A stretch of 64,000 nucleotides of DNA from Ixodes scapularis. Taxonomy: Eukaryota > Arthropoda > Arachnida > Ixodida > Ixodidae. The stretch is taken from assembly GCF_016920785.2 (NCBI RefSeq), contig NW_024609835.1:81874243-81938242 (forward strand), in the 5' to 3' direction. Positions 32,336 through 41,779 of this stretch are shown in pieces. How positions within the stretch are numbered: the stretch's first letter is position 1; every line of letters begins with the position of its first letter. A model generated the notes under the pieces. The model was given only the letters and a program-made list of their open reading frames with translations, did not search any database and was not told where the DNA came from. A program made the position numbers and the translations under genes.

Positions 32336-34167
32336 ATGGAGGTGATCGCCGCAGAGAGAGGTGGAGCTCTGCTGCTTCACGAGGGGTTCTCGTACACATG
32401 CAACAGAAAGGATGATGAGACTTCTTATTGGATTTGTCGCAAAAGAGGAGAATGCAAGGCAAAATTAATAAGTGATTTGGCTGCCAGTCGTATTATTGCC
32501 CGTTCAAGCGAGCATACGCACGCGGGGGACCCAAAGGAGATAAACCTGCTGCAGACTCGTGATATGATGAAAGGAAAAGCGGGTGAGTGCCTGAAACTCT
32601 TCTGCGTTCAATAACGTAAGGTTTTTTTTTTTTTCTAACCATTGGTTTATTTCACAGTGAGAAGTCGTGAAACTCCTCATCAGACTCTTTTGCACGCTGC
32701 GTCCACCGTGAGTGAGGACACCGCGACTCAAATGCCTCCACCTTCATACCTTCGGCGAACCATCAGGAAGCAAACACAGCGCATGACGTTCACTTACAGC
32801 ATCCCGTCTGCAAGAGAAGATATCCTCATCCCCGAGGAGTTTAAGGTACTGTCCAAGACTAAATGATAGGGGTATTTTTCTTAATTCTCATATCTGATTG
32901 CAGGTCACGAGCACAGGCGAGTATTTTCTTCTGCACGACTAGCGGGGACGGCAACCAGGCGAGGCTTCTCATCTTCGCAACAGGAAGGAACATGGACTAT
33001 TTGGCTCAGTCAAACGTCTGGTTGGTGGATGGTACTTTTAACTGACACCCCAGCTGTTTTATCAATTGTACACGGTGCACGCAATAGTTCATGGAGTGGT
33101 CGTGCCAATGGCCTACGGGTTGATGTCAAGCAAGAGTGAAGACACCTACACAAGGTGATCCCTCTTATGTTGAATCGATAGTTTTAGTGGTTGTAGTTAG
33201 AAACGTTACATGACATAATTTTTTTAAACTAAACCCTTTTTATTCCCTACGTTTGCTAGGTTTTTCGCAGCTCTACTCAATATCTTGGGTCCCCTGAGCG
33301 TTCAGGTCATCTACTCGGACTTCGAGATCGCGGCCTATAACCGTCATCAAACGCCTTTTACCTAACGCGAGGATCCAAGGATGTTTTTTTTTTCATCTAA
33401 GTCAGTCCGTTTACCGGAAGGTCTGTGCATCCGGTCTCCAAAGTAGATACAACACGGACGAGAACTTCGCGGTGCAGGTTAGTATTCTATATGTTTATGG
33501 GGGAATAATCAATCATTCACTGTTGTCTAATCCATATCGCATTGCACTTCCACCACTTCAATGTTTTAGAGATGAGAATGTTCCGAGCACTTTCCTTTCT
33601 TCCGGTTGGCGAGATACCTGAAGCCTTCCAGGATCTGCTAGAGGTCATCCCCGCGGAGACTATCCGTGTGGCTAACTATTTCGAGGACACGTATATAGGC
33701 TGGCCCCGCCGAAATGGCCTGTGTTCCTCGCTCTTTTCACCGGAAATGTGGTCTGTGAGGGAGTCAACAATAGCCGACATGCCTCGAACCAACAACAGCG
33801 TCGAGGCGTGGCACAGGGGACTGCTGGTAAGCTTTTCTTTTTAAATCTCGAGCGAGGCTGTGTTTAGAAGGTTATTAAGTTATAACGCATTTTACATATC
33901 ACGCTCGACGAGGCTTTCTTTTTTCAGAGGAACGAGAGGAACGTAGGGTGCACAACATCAAACTTGTGCTTTTTTCTGGACTGCATCAAGAAGGAGCAGT
34001 CTTTCAGTGAGATGAAGATCGCACAGTCTGAAGGTGGCACGACGTTAACAAGGACGTCCAACAAGCACGCCGATTGCAACAGGCAGATCCAGTTCATCGT
34101 TGGACAGTACGACAGCACCCGACGCCTCAACACTCTCAAGGCATTGGCCAGGAGCATTACTTTCTAA
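32336..34167 (+). pseudogene. FLYWCH-MULE transposase gene, frameshifted
   Basis: Exon 1 (32336-32582) encodes a FLYWCH zinc finger (residues about 15-68: FSYTC..., YWICRKRGECKAKL, SEHTHAGD). It splices at GTGAGT to exon 2 at 32658 (intron 75 bp, phase 1). Exon 2 ends at 32845 and exon 3 begins 32904 (intron 58 bp). Exon 3 gives GEYFLLHD, then after a one-base shift (about 32940) SGDGNQARLLIFATGRN and LVDGTF with the first catalytic Asp. Another shift near 33043 restores TPQLFYQLYTVHA. The next exon (about 33260-33478) carries IYSDFEIAAYN (second acidic pair) and, after a further shift, QGCFFHLSQSVYRKV (the C/H block). Last exons: about 33572-33826 and 33928-34167 (stop). Frame breaks make it non-functional. 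Confidence 0.85.
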
Positions 34168-34455
34168 ATTCGTGTAATGATCAGAGCAATAAAGTCGCAA
34201 TTCCAAGTTTAACTTTTTTTCACGTGTTATGTTTTAGCAAAGTGGTGCGAATATTTCATGGTATTTACGCATATACCGTATTATGATTGAGCTATGCAAA
34301 TCGGCCCAACCTTATGCATAACGTACATATCCACACAAATTCATTTTCACAAAGGACCAGGCTGATTATTTTAGCTGCACGGTCAACAGGGAATCTGGTC
34401 AGTTCCTGAAATTTATATTTTACTATTGACCCCTGCCCGCTCAATGTGACCAGTG

Positions 34456-34559
34456 GCCCGCGTGAGAAGTCTTCCTGTGACGAATGTTCCTATGTGACGA
34501 ATCGTCCTCTGACCAATCTTCCTGTGACAAGTGCGCATGTGACGAATCATCCTCATCCC
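34456..34559 (-). repeat. MULE right terminal inverted repeat (104 bp)
   Basis: The inverse of 31892-31995: it starts GCCCGCGTGAGAAGTCTTCC and ends CATCCTCATCCC. It differs from the left TIR at scattered positions, indicating some age. Confidence 0.9.
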
Positions 34560-34561
34560 GG

Positions 34562-34655
34562 TTTTAGAACGCAAAACCATTTCTTTGGAGTGGGATAGGG
34601 CCAATAGGTGACCGGCGTCTGAGCCGGAAGTTTCGTCATCCGAAGGAGGCACCAC
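34562..34655 (-). other. Acidic coding-like stretch beside the MULE, possibly upstream nanos-like sequence
   Basis: Minus strand, outside the transposon: MVPPSDDETSGSDAGHLLAL then SHSKEMVLRSK. It is open, acidic and serine-rich up to the transposon edge. On the other side of the element (31891-31772) a different minus-strand frame reads ESNSDLFVQNLEPSSQDYV. Joining them would need a frame change. It may be part of the host gene into which the MULE inserted, or a chance frame. Confidence 0.25.
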
Positions 34656-34659
34656 GTGA

Positions 34660-36140
34660 CTTCACCCTTCCGGTTCGTCCGGTGCCGGTCGTGTGGTTCG
34701 TCCAACTGCATCGAGTCCTTCTAGGTGTGGTAGCCGTGGTGTATTCGCGGTGAAAATGGTTACAGCTCCGAGGTACGTTCTTCTATCGCAAGCCATCGAG
34801 AGCATACAAAGTTCCAGTTCCCGTGAAACAAAGCATGGAAGCAACGATAGGCCGTCGCTGTTAAGCGAGGGATGGAGCGAGGTGACCTGTGACAGACAAA
34901 CGTCGGTGACCGTTTAGTGCGGCCAATATTGTTACAGGCCAGTACAACGTGTTCTCTCTTTCTTCAGGTAGCGGCCGCGGGAAATAACGACCTCTAACAG
35001 TCTTTTGGCACCCACCAAAAAGGTCTCGATTAATCCGCGAAGGGGTGAGCACTGCTTGTCGTACAAAGCATCCGCGAGTACGCGGGGTGCAATCTCGCAG
35101 GCAATCAGTTCATGGCATGACGTTTTGTCGACATACAGTGCCATCGCCAGGCCGTTTAATCGTTACATCGACAGCTCGGATTAACATTTTCTGTGATGAG
35201 CCGCCGCAGACTGTTCCCGCGAAGCGGCGTGAATGGGTCGCTTGCTATAACATAAACAAAGGACAGGTCAGCTTCTTGTAACATAAAGAAGCAAAAGTGG
35301 AGAGCACCTTCATATTGACTGATAATAAAGCGGTAGTACGAGCATGCATAGCTCATAACAAAATCGGCGCTCGTTTGTGCATGCTTTCTTAATCGACATC
35401 ATTAAAAAAAACGTGTGGGATTCGGGGGGGGGGGGGGGGGGGGTATGGTAGTTCACGGGGGACAACTTAGTTGAAGTACCAAAAACGCGTGAGTGTTAAA
35501 AAGCAAGAATTGTCACGTAGTCAGATGTCGTTGAAACTAACTTTTGTACGGAAAAGCCGTTTCAATCGCGCGAGAAAACATATTAGCTGAGTTTGAAACG
35601 CCATCTGACCAACTTCTTTCCCTGTCTTCAACTTTTGGTTGCCAGACTCAGGTGTTCTAACAAAATGAGAAAAGTACGTCAGACCTCCGATCGGGCATTT
35701 CAGCTGACCGCGTCCAACGGCTTACATTTGCGCCTATTTCAGTCGGTGATGTGATCTGACGTAACCATCAGAAATAAACAGAACCCAAATGAAAAACGCT
35801 AGCTCAATAGGAAAACGAAACATCTAACCTGAGCTTTCATGCGAAGATCCGGAAAGCGCGGTGCGAGTGCAGCTTGCCGCCGGCTGCACTCGCTCTGCGC
35901 TTGCGTGGCCGTTCTCGCTGCATCTGCGTACTGATTACTACTTAAGATATTTATAGAAGTAACTTGAGACGTTCGGAAGTGCGTAAGTCACCCAGCAGCA
36001 AAGCTAAGTGGCCCGGATTGATCGGGTTTCAACACCCGCACACGCTTCCATAGCCGTCATGGGGCTGTGCGGGCTGCGTCGGCTGCTAGCTACGAACCGG
36101 AAGTGAATACCCAGAGTGCTTTGCGCCTGCTGCCAAACGC
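34660..36140. other. No gene seen; poly-G tract
   Basis: Unassigned sequence with a poly-G tract at 35425-35442. A copy of the GCCGCCGCAGA...CGCGAAGCGGCG repeat word lies at 35201-35230. No splice-bounded exons are supported. Confidence 0.3.
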
Positions 36141-36149
36141 CGGTCACGC

Positions 36150-36687
36150 ACTCCGGAGTGCATTTCGGACGAAATGGCTAGACGCACTCCGCGCAGAGTT
36201 CATGCCGCTCGGACCACCCTTTTCGAACAGCGCGTGTATCACTGGGGAGCTCGTTAACACAGTCCCCCGCCTGCTTTCACGCCGCTTTGCGGCGACAGTA
36301 TCGGCTGGTAATTACAAAAATTAACCCGTACACGCCGCTTCGCGGCGTCCAGCCGGCAACCCAAGCCCCGCTGTCCCCGACCGCACCTCCGGAAAGGGAG
36401 ACCCATACCATTTAGTTCTGCGAAGTTTCGTCGACATCATCGCAAAAAAGAAATGTCGTAAATATCGCCAATGCCTCGACAAAACAAAATGTTTGAGAAA
36501 AAAAGAAAAAAAGTACGCCCACCGCGGATCGAGCACGCGTCCACCTGCGTACAAAGCGGGCACCTTAACCCCTATGCTATGCCATCGCTTAGAAAACTTG
36601 TTGTGACCATTCGTTTTATACGAGTTTAGCGGAGTGCGTATAGCCATTTCGACCGAAATGCACTCCGAAGTGCGTATAGCTTTATTC
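36150..36687 (-). mobile_element. TIR element with tRNA-like core, copy 1 (inverted)
   Basis: The same family as 37815-38408 in opposite orientation. Its right edge is the CACTCCGAAGTGCGTATAGC TTTATTC end (36660-36687). Inside are a second GCACTCCG palindrome half (36630-36650), a minus-strand tRNA-like segment (36517-36590), A-rich sequence, and GCCGCTTCGCGGC palindromes (36275-36350). The left end is degraded (CACGCACTCCGGAGTGC at about 36147) and I found no target duplication. Confidence 0.75.
36517..36590 (-). repeat. tRNA-like segment inside TIR element, copy 1
   Basis: On the minus strand, GGCATAGCATAGGGGTTAAGG is an A-box-like start and GTGCTCGATCC a degraded B-box, at tRNA-like spacing. 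T-rich sequence follows on that strand. It is homologous to 37916-37989. Confidence 0.55.
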
Positions 36688-36689
36688 TT

Positions 36690-37805
36690 TTGGAACACCG
36701 CCGTGCTGAGATGTTACTTTGAGGCTTCCTGAGCACATCAGCGGACGCCGAGTGTGTCCGTTGCGTGTTGCTTCTCCCCGCGCCTGGTCGTCGGTGTCTC
36801 GTTTATGGGATTGGGGACGGGAGCGGGGCACGCGGTGTGTGCATCTTCGCCGAGACGAATCGGGATTCGAGCCCAGGAATCGAGGCGGTCAGGGTCTGTT
36901 TTAAGTTTGGCGACGACCACGAGGGGACGCGTTCCCTTCACATCGGAATGTGCGGCCGTTTGTAACCTTTGACAGGGACTGCTCGGGCGGGTGTACTTCC
37001 GACGCTCTTAGTACGTTTTGTATTAGTGTTTCGTTTGGCGTCCCCTCAGCAGATGTGGAGAGGCACTGACCAAGAGTCACTTGGTGGCGGTACCTTCTTC
37101 GGCACTCGGGTTCCCATATCGGATGGTCTGACCTGCCTGTCCTTGACGGAGACCGCGGGCCTGGTCCTGCTGGTGTGTGTGCTTCTCTTTTAGGAGTATT
37201 TTTGTTTCTTATACGAGAGCTCTCCCCGATTGGCCGCGACAGGACGTTTTGGGAATGGTCGTTGTAAACGCGAGAGAGTGGAGGGAAACTTCCATAAGCG
37301 AGCGGGAAGGGGGTTTAGGGGATTTCTTGGTCCACGGAGAGCGCCATGGAACTTTCTAGTGTATACCTGTTGACTCATAAATATATTCATTCTTCTCATC
37401 ATCAACTGTGGAGACCTGTCTTGAAAACCCTAGTCACCACGATCTGACGGCGCGCTGACTCTGCCTTCGGGCGTCATCACCGACGCTAACGTCACGGAAA
37501 AAAAAAAGAATCATCGTCACTGTTACCTCGCTCAAGGACGAGAATGTAAAGGTTGTCATTTGATCAGGTATCCTAAAGCTAACGGGAGTTGTATATACGC
37601 ACAAAAACAAAATATCTACGGTTTTATTTTGGACAAATAATTTTCAGAATGTCGACTCCCGTCATATATAACGGTCAACTCCTCGAGTGTTTTACAATGC
37701 GTGTGTGTGAGAGCATTTTTACATCCACCATTAAATATTACGTCGTCTCCTCCCTAACTGTTATACGCTGTGGCATGCTGAATTCTTACAAAGAAGTACG
37801 GTGCT
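36690..37805. other. No gene recognised; possible solo LTR
   Basis: GC-rich sequence at 36720-37380 ends in CTCATAAATATATTC and could be an LTR or a transcript end: it has a polyadenylation-like ATAAA (37377-37381) and several long frames on both strands without domains. I found no paired LTR, primer-binding site or target duplication, so this is left unassigned. Confidence 0.25.
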
Positions 37806-37814
37806 ATTTTCTAT
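37806..37814. repeat. 9-bp target duplication, left
   Basis: ATTTTCTAT here is repeated exactly at 38409-38417, directly abutting both ends of the TIR element. Nine-base duplications are characteristic of Mutator-like transposons. Confidence 0.85.
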
Positions 37815-38408
37815 GAGTAAAGCTATACGCACTCCGGAGTGTGCTTCGGACGGAAATGGCTATACGCACTCCGCTTTTCTCGTATAAAAAGAGTCGACAC
37901 AACGAGTTTCCTAAGCGGTGCCATGGCAAAGGGGTTAGGGTCTCCGCCTCATACGCACGTAGACGCGGGTTCGATCCGCGGTGGGCCTACTTTTTTTTTT
38001 TTTTTTTTCCTCGAACATTTTGTTTTGTCGAGCCATTTGGCTATATTTACGACATTTCCTTTTTTGCGATGAACAATAAAAAAAAATATAAAAAAAATCG
38101 AATGTTGTCGAGAAACTTCGCAGAACTAAATGGTATCGGACTCCCTTTCCGGAGGTGCGATCGGGGACAGCGGGGCTTGGATTGCCGGCTGGACGCCGCG
38201 AAGCGGCGTGTTCTGGTTACGCTTTGTAATTAGCAGCCGATACTGTCGCCGCGAAGCGGCGTGAACGCAGGCGGGGGGCTGTGTAAACGAGCGCCCCAGT
38301 GATTCACGCGCCGTTCGAAAAGGGTGTCCCGAGCGGCATGATCTCTCGGAGGAGTGCGTATAGCCATTTCCGCGCGAAGCGCACTCCGGAGTGCGTATAG
38401 CTTTACTC
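37815..38408 (+). mobile_element. 594-bp MULE-type MITE with tRNA-like core, copy 2
   Basis: The ends are GAGTAAAGCTATACGCACTC on the left and its exact inverse on the right. The similarity runs about 58 bases and includes the palindrome CACTCCGGAGTG and a second CTATACGCACTCCG. A perfect 9-bp duplication flanks it. Inside, in order: a tRNA-like segment (37916-37989), a T run (37991-38009), AT-rich sequence, and GCCGCGAAGCGGC palindromes (38198-38262). There is no transposase. Size, TIRs and duplication fit a non-autonomous Mutator-like element. Confidence 0.9.
37916..37989 (+). repeat. tRNA-like segment with Pol III-type boxes inside MITE, copy 2
   Basis: TGGCAAAGGGGTTAGG (37924-37939) resembles an A-box with extra Gs. 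GGTTCGATCC (37968-37977) is a perfect B-box. A run of about 18 T residues follows (37991-38009), which would terminate RNA polymerase III. The acceptor arms do not pair fully, so it is called tRNA-like rather than a tRNA gene. Confidence 0.65.
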
Positions 38409-38417
38409 ATTTTCTAT

Positions 38418-38703
38418 ACCCGATGAAAAACTGTCAGGAACACAGCTATCGGACCCTTTTAACCGTCATTTAACTAGCCTTTCGGCGCCTACAATGAGGG
38501 AACTACCTCGTTAATCTTGAATCGGGTGGATAAAACTTTTTCTCGTACTTAAGGACGAATCAGAAGTTCTCATATATTTAAGCGAAGTAGCTAGTATTCG
38601 GAGACTGACACTGCAGAAGAGAAGCTAGATACGTATCTACAAACAGAATCGTCATACCAGTGTTCAGCTGCAGCTTAATGCAAGATGATACAAAATCGCT
38701 CAC
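38418..38703. other. Candidate intron sequence, no other feature
   Basis: AT-rich sequence downstream (minus strand) of the candidate exon at 38704-38878. No second exon is recognised. Confidence 0.3.
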
Positions 38704-38878
38704 CTACGACATTTGTTCCGGACGCCGCTTCCCTTAATAGCGGCAAGCGTATCAGGCGGTCGACTTCGTCGCGCAGACCATTGTCCGGATAGTATACACT
38801 CTCCAAGCGCCTCAATGCTTCGCTGACATCGGGACGCACAGCCAACCTGTCCTGCTCACTGCACCACACGTATGGCAT
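38704..38878 (-). CDS. Candidate first coding exon of an unrecognised host gene
   Basis: The minus strand starts MPYVWCSEQDRLAVRPDVSE with a good start context (TTTCGCCATGCC) and continues ALRRLESVYYPDNGLRDEVD RLIRLPLLREAAS, mostly amphipathic helix. After 58 codons plus one base it meets GTGAGC, a good splice donor (38703-38698). Upstream on the minus strand is moderately GC-rich DNA that could be a promoter. No transposon feature overlaps it, and base composition differs from the AT-rich surroundings. I recognise no domain. It could also be a remnant of an unknown element. Confidence 0.4.
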
Positions 38879-38879
38879 G

Positions 38880-40480
38880 GCGAAAGAAACTTACACACTC
38901 CGGAAACTATAAACCAGCACCGGGCGTATCTGTTGTACGGACACCACCAGCTCAACGAAACAACTTTCAGGCGCGCCGTACCGCGAAGAAACTAAAACAA
39001 GCACAGCCGCAGGAGGAGGATCTAAAGCAAAACCCACGCCCTCCTCCTCCAGCATCTAGGGCCCTAAGCGAGACCTCTCCTTCTTCCTTCTATTTCACCC
39101 TCCAAAGCCGAAAGGCGCCACCAAAAAGCAGCGTTCAACTTACGAATCGTCCGCACCAATCAAATGCCTCTGATCCGTCACCTGACCCTCCTTGAGAAGA
39201 CATCGCCTCGAATGGATCAATGTCAAGTGACGCGTTCCAAGCATCAGTGCGGATAGCCCGAAGTTTTGGCTCCCAGTCGGAGCGATCCCTATGCTTTCCG
39301 TTTCATCGTATGGCGGACTGCAGGGAACCGCTCAAACCACGGAAGCTAATCCGATGCCCAGGAGTGTCACGTGGAATTCCCGAAAAACAACGTGACGCGC
39401 GTTGCGTGTAGTCGAGTTTTACGTCCGCAACGCTCGATTGGCTGGAATAGATCATAGCGTCCGCTGCGGTCCACCGTAACGCGAAACGGAGAAAGTCCGA
39501 AGTTGGAGAAAGCAGCTAAAAACGTAAACAATGCGACTGAGGTGGCGACAGGCGCTCGTGTGGAGCCGGGACAGTCGCGACTTCACGGCGCCAGCCACGG
39601 GTTGCTGCGTTCCGGTGAGCTTTAAATATCGCCCAGTCTCCCCCTCCGGATGCTCTCGTCGAAGAGAACGACTGCAACTCCGTGTAAGAACGAGGTAGCT
39701 AAGACTGGCTAAGAAGCAACGCAGAAACGTTGGAAGCGCGCGCGCGTATGTGCGTGTATGGTTTTTGGTTTTTGTGTCTTGGGAGCGAAATGCTGGGTTC
39801 TCTCGGCTATCTGGGCCCCCGAGCGACCTCCTTGCCGGGGGCGTGTCGCTGCGTTTGATTCGGAGGGAGACATTTTTCGCTCGGATGTGAGTTTGACGAA
39901 AGTGCCGATCGGTACGCTCCGGTGCGGAATAGCAACTGAAATATAGAAATGAAACCAACGAGCGCGAAAAGTGACTAAAATAAACGCAAAACGGATAATC
40001 ACTTTAAAAGAAAAAAAAAAAAAATTTTGTTTTGTTTTGTTTTGTTTTAGTACTTACCAGCTCAGTTTTCAACCCTCTTCCATGCTGAAACAAACTCACG
40101 AGTGCGTTAATTCTGTTGATTTGACTGGAATAACTATAAGCTAAGATATTTAAAAAATAAAATATTTGGAGGTGATTCAGAGGTGCGCCGTTTTACATGT
40201 TTCTCATGAGCCGCCGCAGACTTACGCCGCGAAGCAGCGTGAATGCAGCGGGCGGAATAACGCGCGCCCCCATGCATTCGCCAGGGAGTCACTCACTTGA
40301 CCGAATGACGTTTTTATCGCACGCCGATGTTTCACCGAATGACACTTGTGGGTTCGGAGCCGCCTAGATAGGGATGCGGGGAACATGTGGTCCCACACTC
40401 CCCCCTCCGTAAGGCTGAGGTAAGTTTAAGAAAAATAAAGAAATAAACCTAGCGGCTCTCGGAACAAACGACGCGGCGGT
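38880..40480. other. No further gene; partial GC-palindrome repeat
   Basis: Long but domain-free frames lie on both strands at 38872-40002. A fragment with GCCGCCGCAGACTTACGCCG at about 40211 and repeated ACCGAATGACG words (40299-40345) belongs to the family that recurs at 40840-41030. Confidence 0.3.
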
Positions 40481-40839
40481 GCCGGAACCAGACTTGTGCC
40501 TGTCTCGAATACTGCATTTCAAATACTTTTTGAAGTATCTTGGTATCTTGCAAATACTTTTGATCGAGAGTATAGGATACTGTATTTTAGTTATATTTCT
40601 GGGTATCTTGTACTCAGTATCTCAAATACATTGTTGACATTCCGCCATTTTCAGAGTTTCGGTGTGAAGTGGCGTGGGCGTGGCACGATCATACGTGAAC
40701 GTTCTTTCGAGCAATCAAATCCTGTTGCTAGCTCCAATAAGCTACGCTGATTAGAGTTGAGGGGAGGCACTCACTTGATCAAATGACGTTTTAGCGAACA
40801 CCCACTTTTCACCGAATGACGCGTGAGCGAATAGTCAGA

Positions 40840-41030
40840 TGCCGCGAAGCGGCGTTTTCGGGTGGGCCAAATGGGTTAACATTTTTGTAATGAGCCGCCG
40901 CAGATTGTCGCCGCGAAGCGACGTAAGCGCAGCGCGGCGGATGCGTTGACGCGCGCCCCCGTTATTCGCTAAAATGTCGATTCGCTCAAATGTCGCTGTT
41001 CGCTAAAACGTCATTCGCTCATGTGATATG
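40840..41030. repeat. GC-palindrome repeat with Pol-like spacer words
   Basis: CCGCGAAGCGGCG (40842-40854), GAGCCGCCGCAGATTGTCGC and TTCGCTAAAATGTCGATTCGC recur in part at 40211-40345, 35201-35230 and in the MITEs at 36275-36350 and 38198-38262. It is a dispersed repeat family, here inside the hAT element. Confidence 0.6.
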
Positions 41031-41332
41031 GACCCGACTCCGCCACAAAAAAACGTCAAATTTTTTTGTTTTCTTTTTGCTTTTTTTTTGTGTGGTTAGT
41101 CCGGCACTATATTTCGGTTTCGCACTGACATCGATTCAAATTACGGAATGCGGTACTATCTCCAAAAGTAATTGAATTGCATTTTTAAGTATTCTTACTC
41201 TACTCAACATGCTTTACAGTGAAAGTAACAAGTCGTATATTAAATACTTCATAAAGCAGGTATTTAGTAACTTAATACTTTTATTGAGTAACTGCAATAA
41301 TACTTAAAAAACAAGCGAGCTGATGATGATTC

Positions 41333-41765
41333 ATGGTAATAAAACCCGAGACTCAGGAACACAGAAGGGGACGAACACAACACAACGTCTCAAACACAGC
41401 TGAACGTTTATTTGTCACTGTCAGACACTCGTTTAAAAAGGCGAGCCCCCCCGGTGCCCCCACCCGACATCCACAGTCCCGAAGGTCAAGCCGCTTCCTC
41501 CCGTCCAGTCCACGTCAGCAGCCCTTCTCGCACACACAGCCATCCATATGCCCTAGGCGCCACAGAGTCGATGAGAACGTCTACGCAGTTGACTTATCAC
41601 CCTCCACTGTCACCACTGCTAATGCCCCACTCTCTCGCAACGCTTCCTTGCCCCCCGCCGACGAATCGTACACAAGCACACCACACAGATATACCCCCTT
41701 CCCGTCCCCCTTCCCTTTACAATTGCCGACGTAAACACAAACCTCGAAAACACATGGGGAGGCCC
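41333..41765 (-). repeat. Left inverted arm of the Penelope-like element
   Basis: This is the reverse complement of the tail at 43500-44290 minus its 300-base extra segment. It keeps long open frames on the plus strand (PQSRRSSRFL, PRRHRVDENVYAVDLSPS) that mirror those of the right arm on the minus strand. These reflect sequence identity rather than a tested protein. Confidence 0.85.
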
Positions 41766-41779
41766 ACCCAGTGAGCTCC

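Larger units (their letters stand above)
31892..34559 (+). mobile_element. Mutator-like (MULE) transposon, 2,668 bp, near complete but frameshifted
   Basis: The element is bounded by 104-bp inverted repeats (31892-31995 and 34456-34559) that agree at most positions, with a candidate 8-bp target duplication outside. It holds a FLYWCH zinc-finger plus MULE-transposase gene in at least six exons (32336-34167), a TATA box, and a duplicated upstream block. The transposase would cut and paste the element using the TIRs. Three or more frameshifts suggest it is no longer autonomous. It sits between the nanos-like exon and whatever lies upstream of that exon. Confidence 0.85.

Noticed and set aside
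36960..37410. Solo LTR of a retrotransposon
   Set aside because: A TGTAAC start and an ATAAA signal suggested it, but there is no matching second LTR, target duplication or primer-binding site.
37916..37989. Functional tRNA gene
   Set aside because: A- and B-box-like words and a T run are present, but the A-box has extra bases and no acceptor stem closes. It lies inside a TIR element with a homologous degraded copy.
41333..41774. Serine/proline-rich protein from the 133- and 120-codon frames
   Set aside because: The same frames appear inverted in the right arm of the Penelope-like element. They reflect the repeated tail, not an independent gene.
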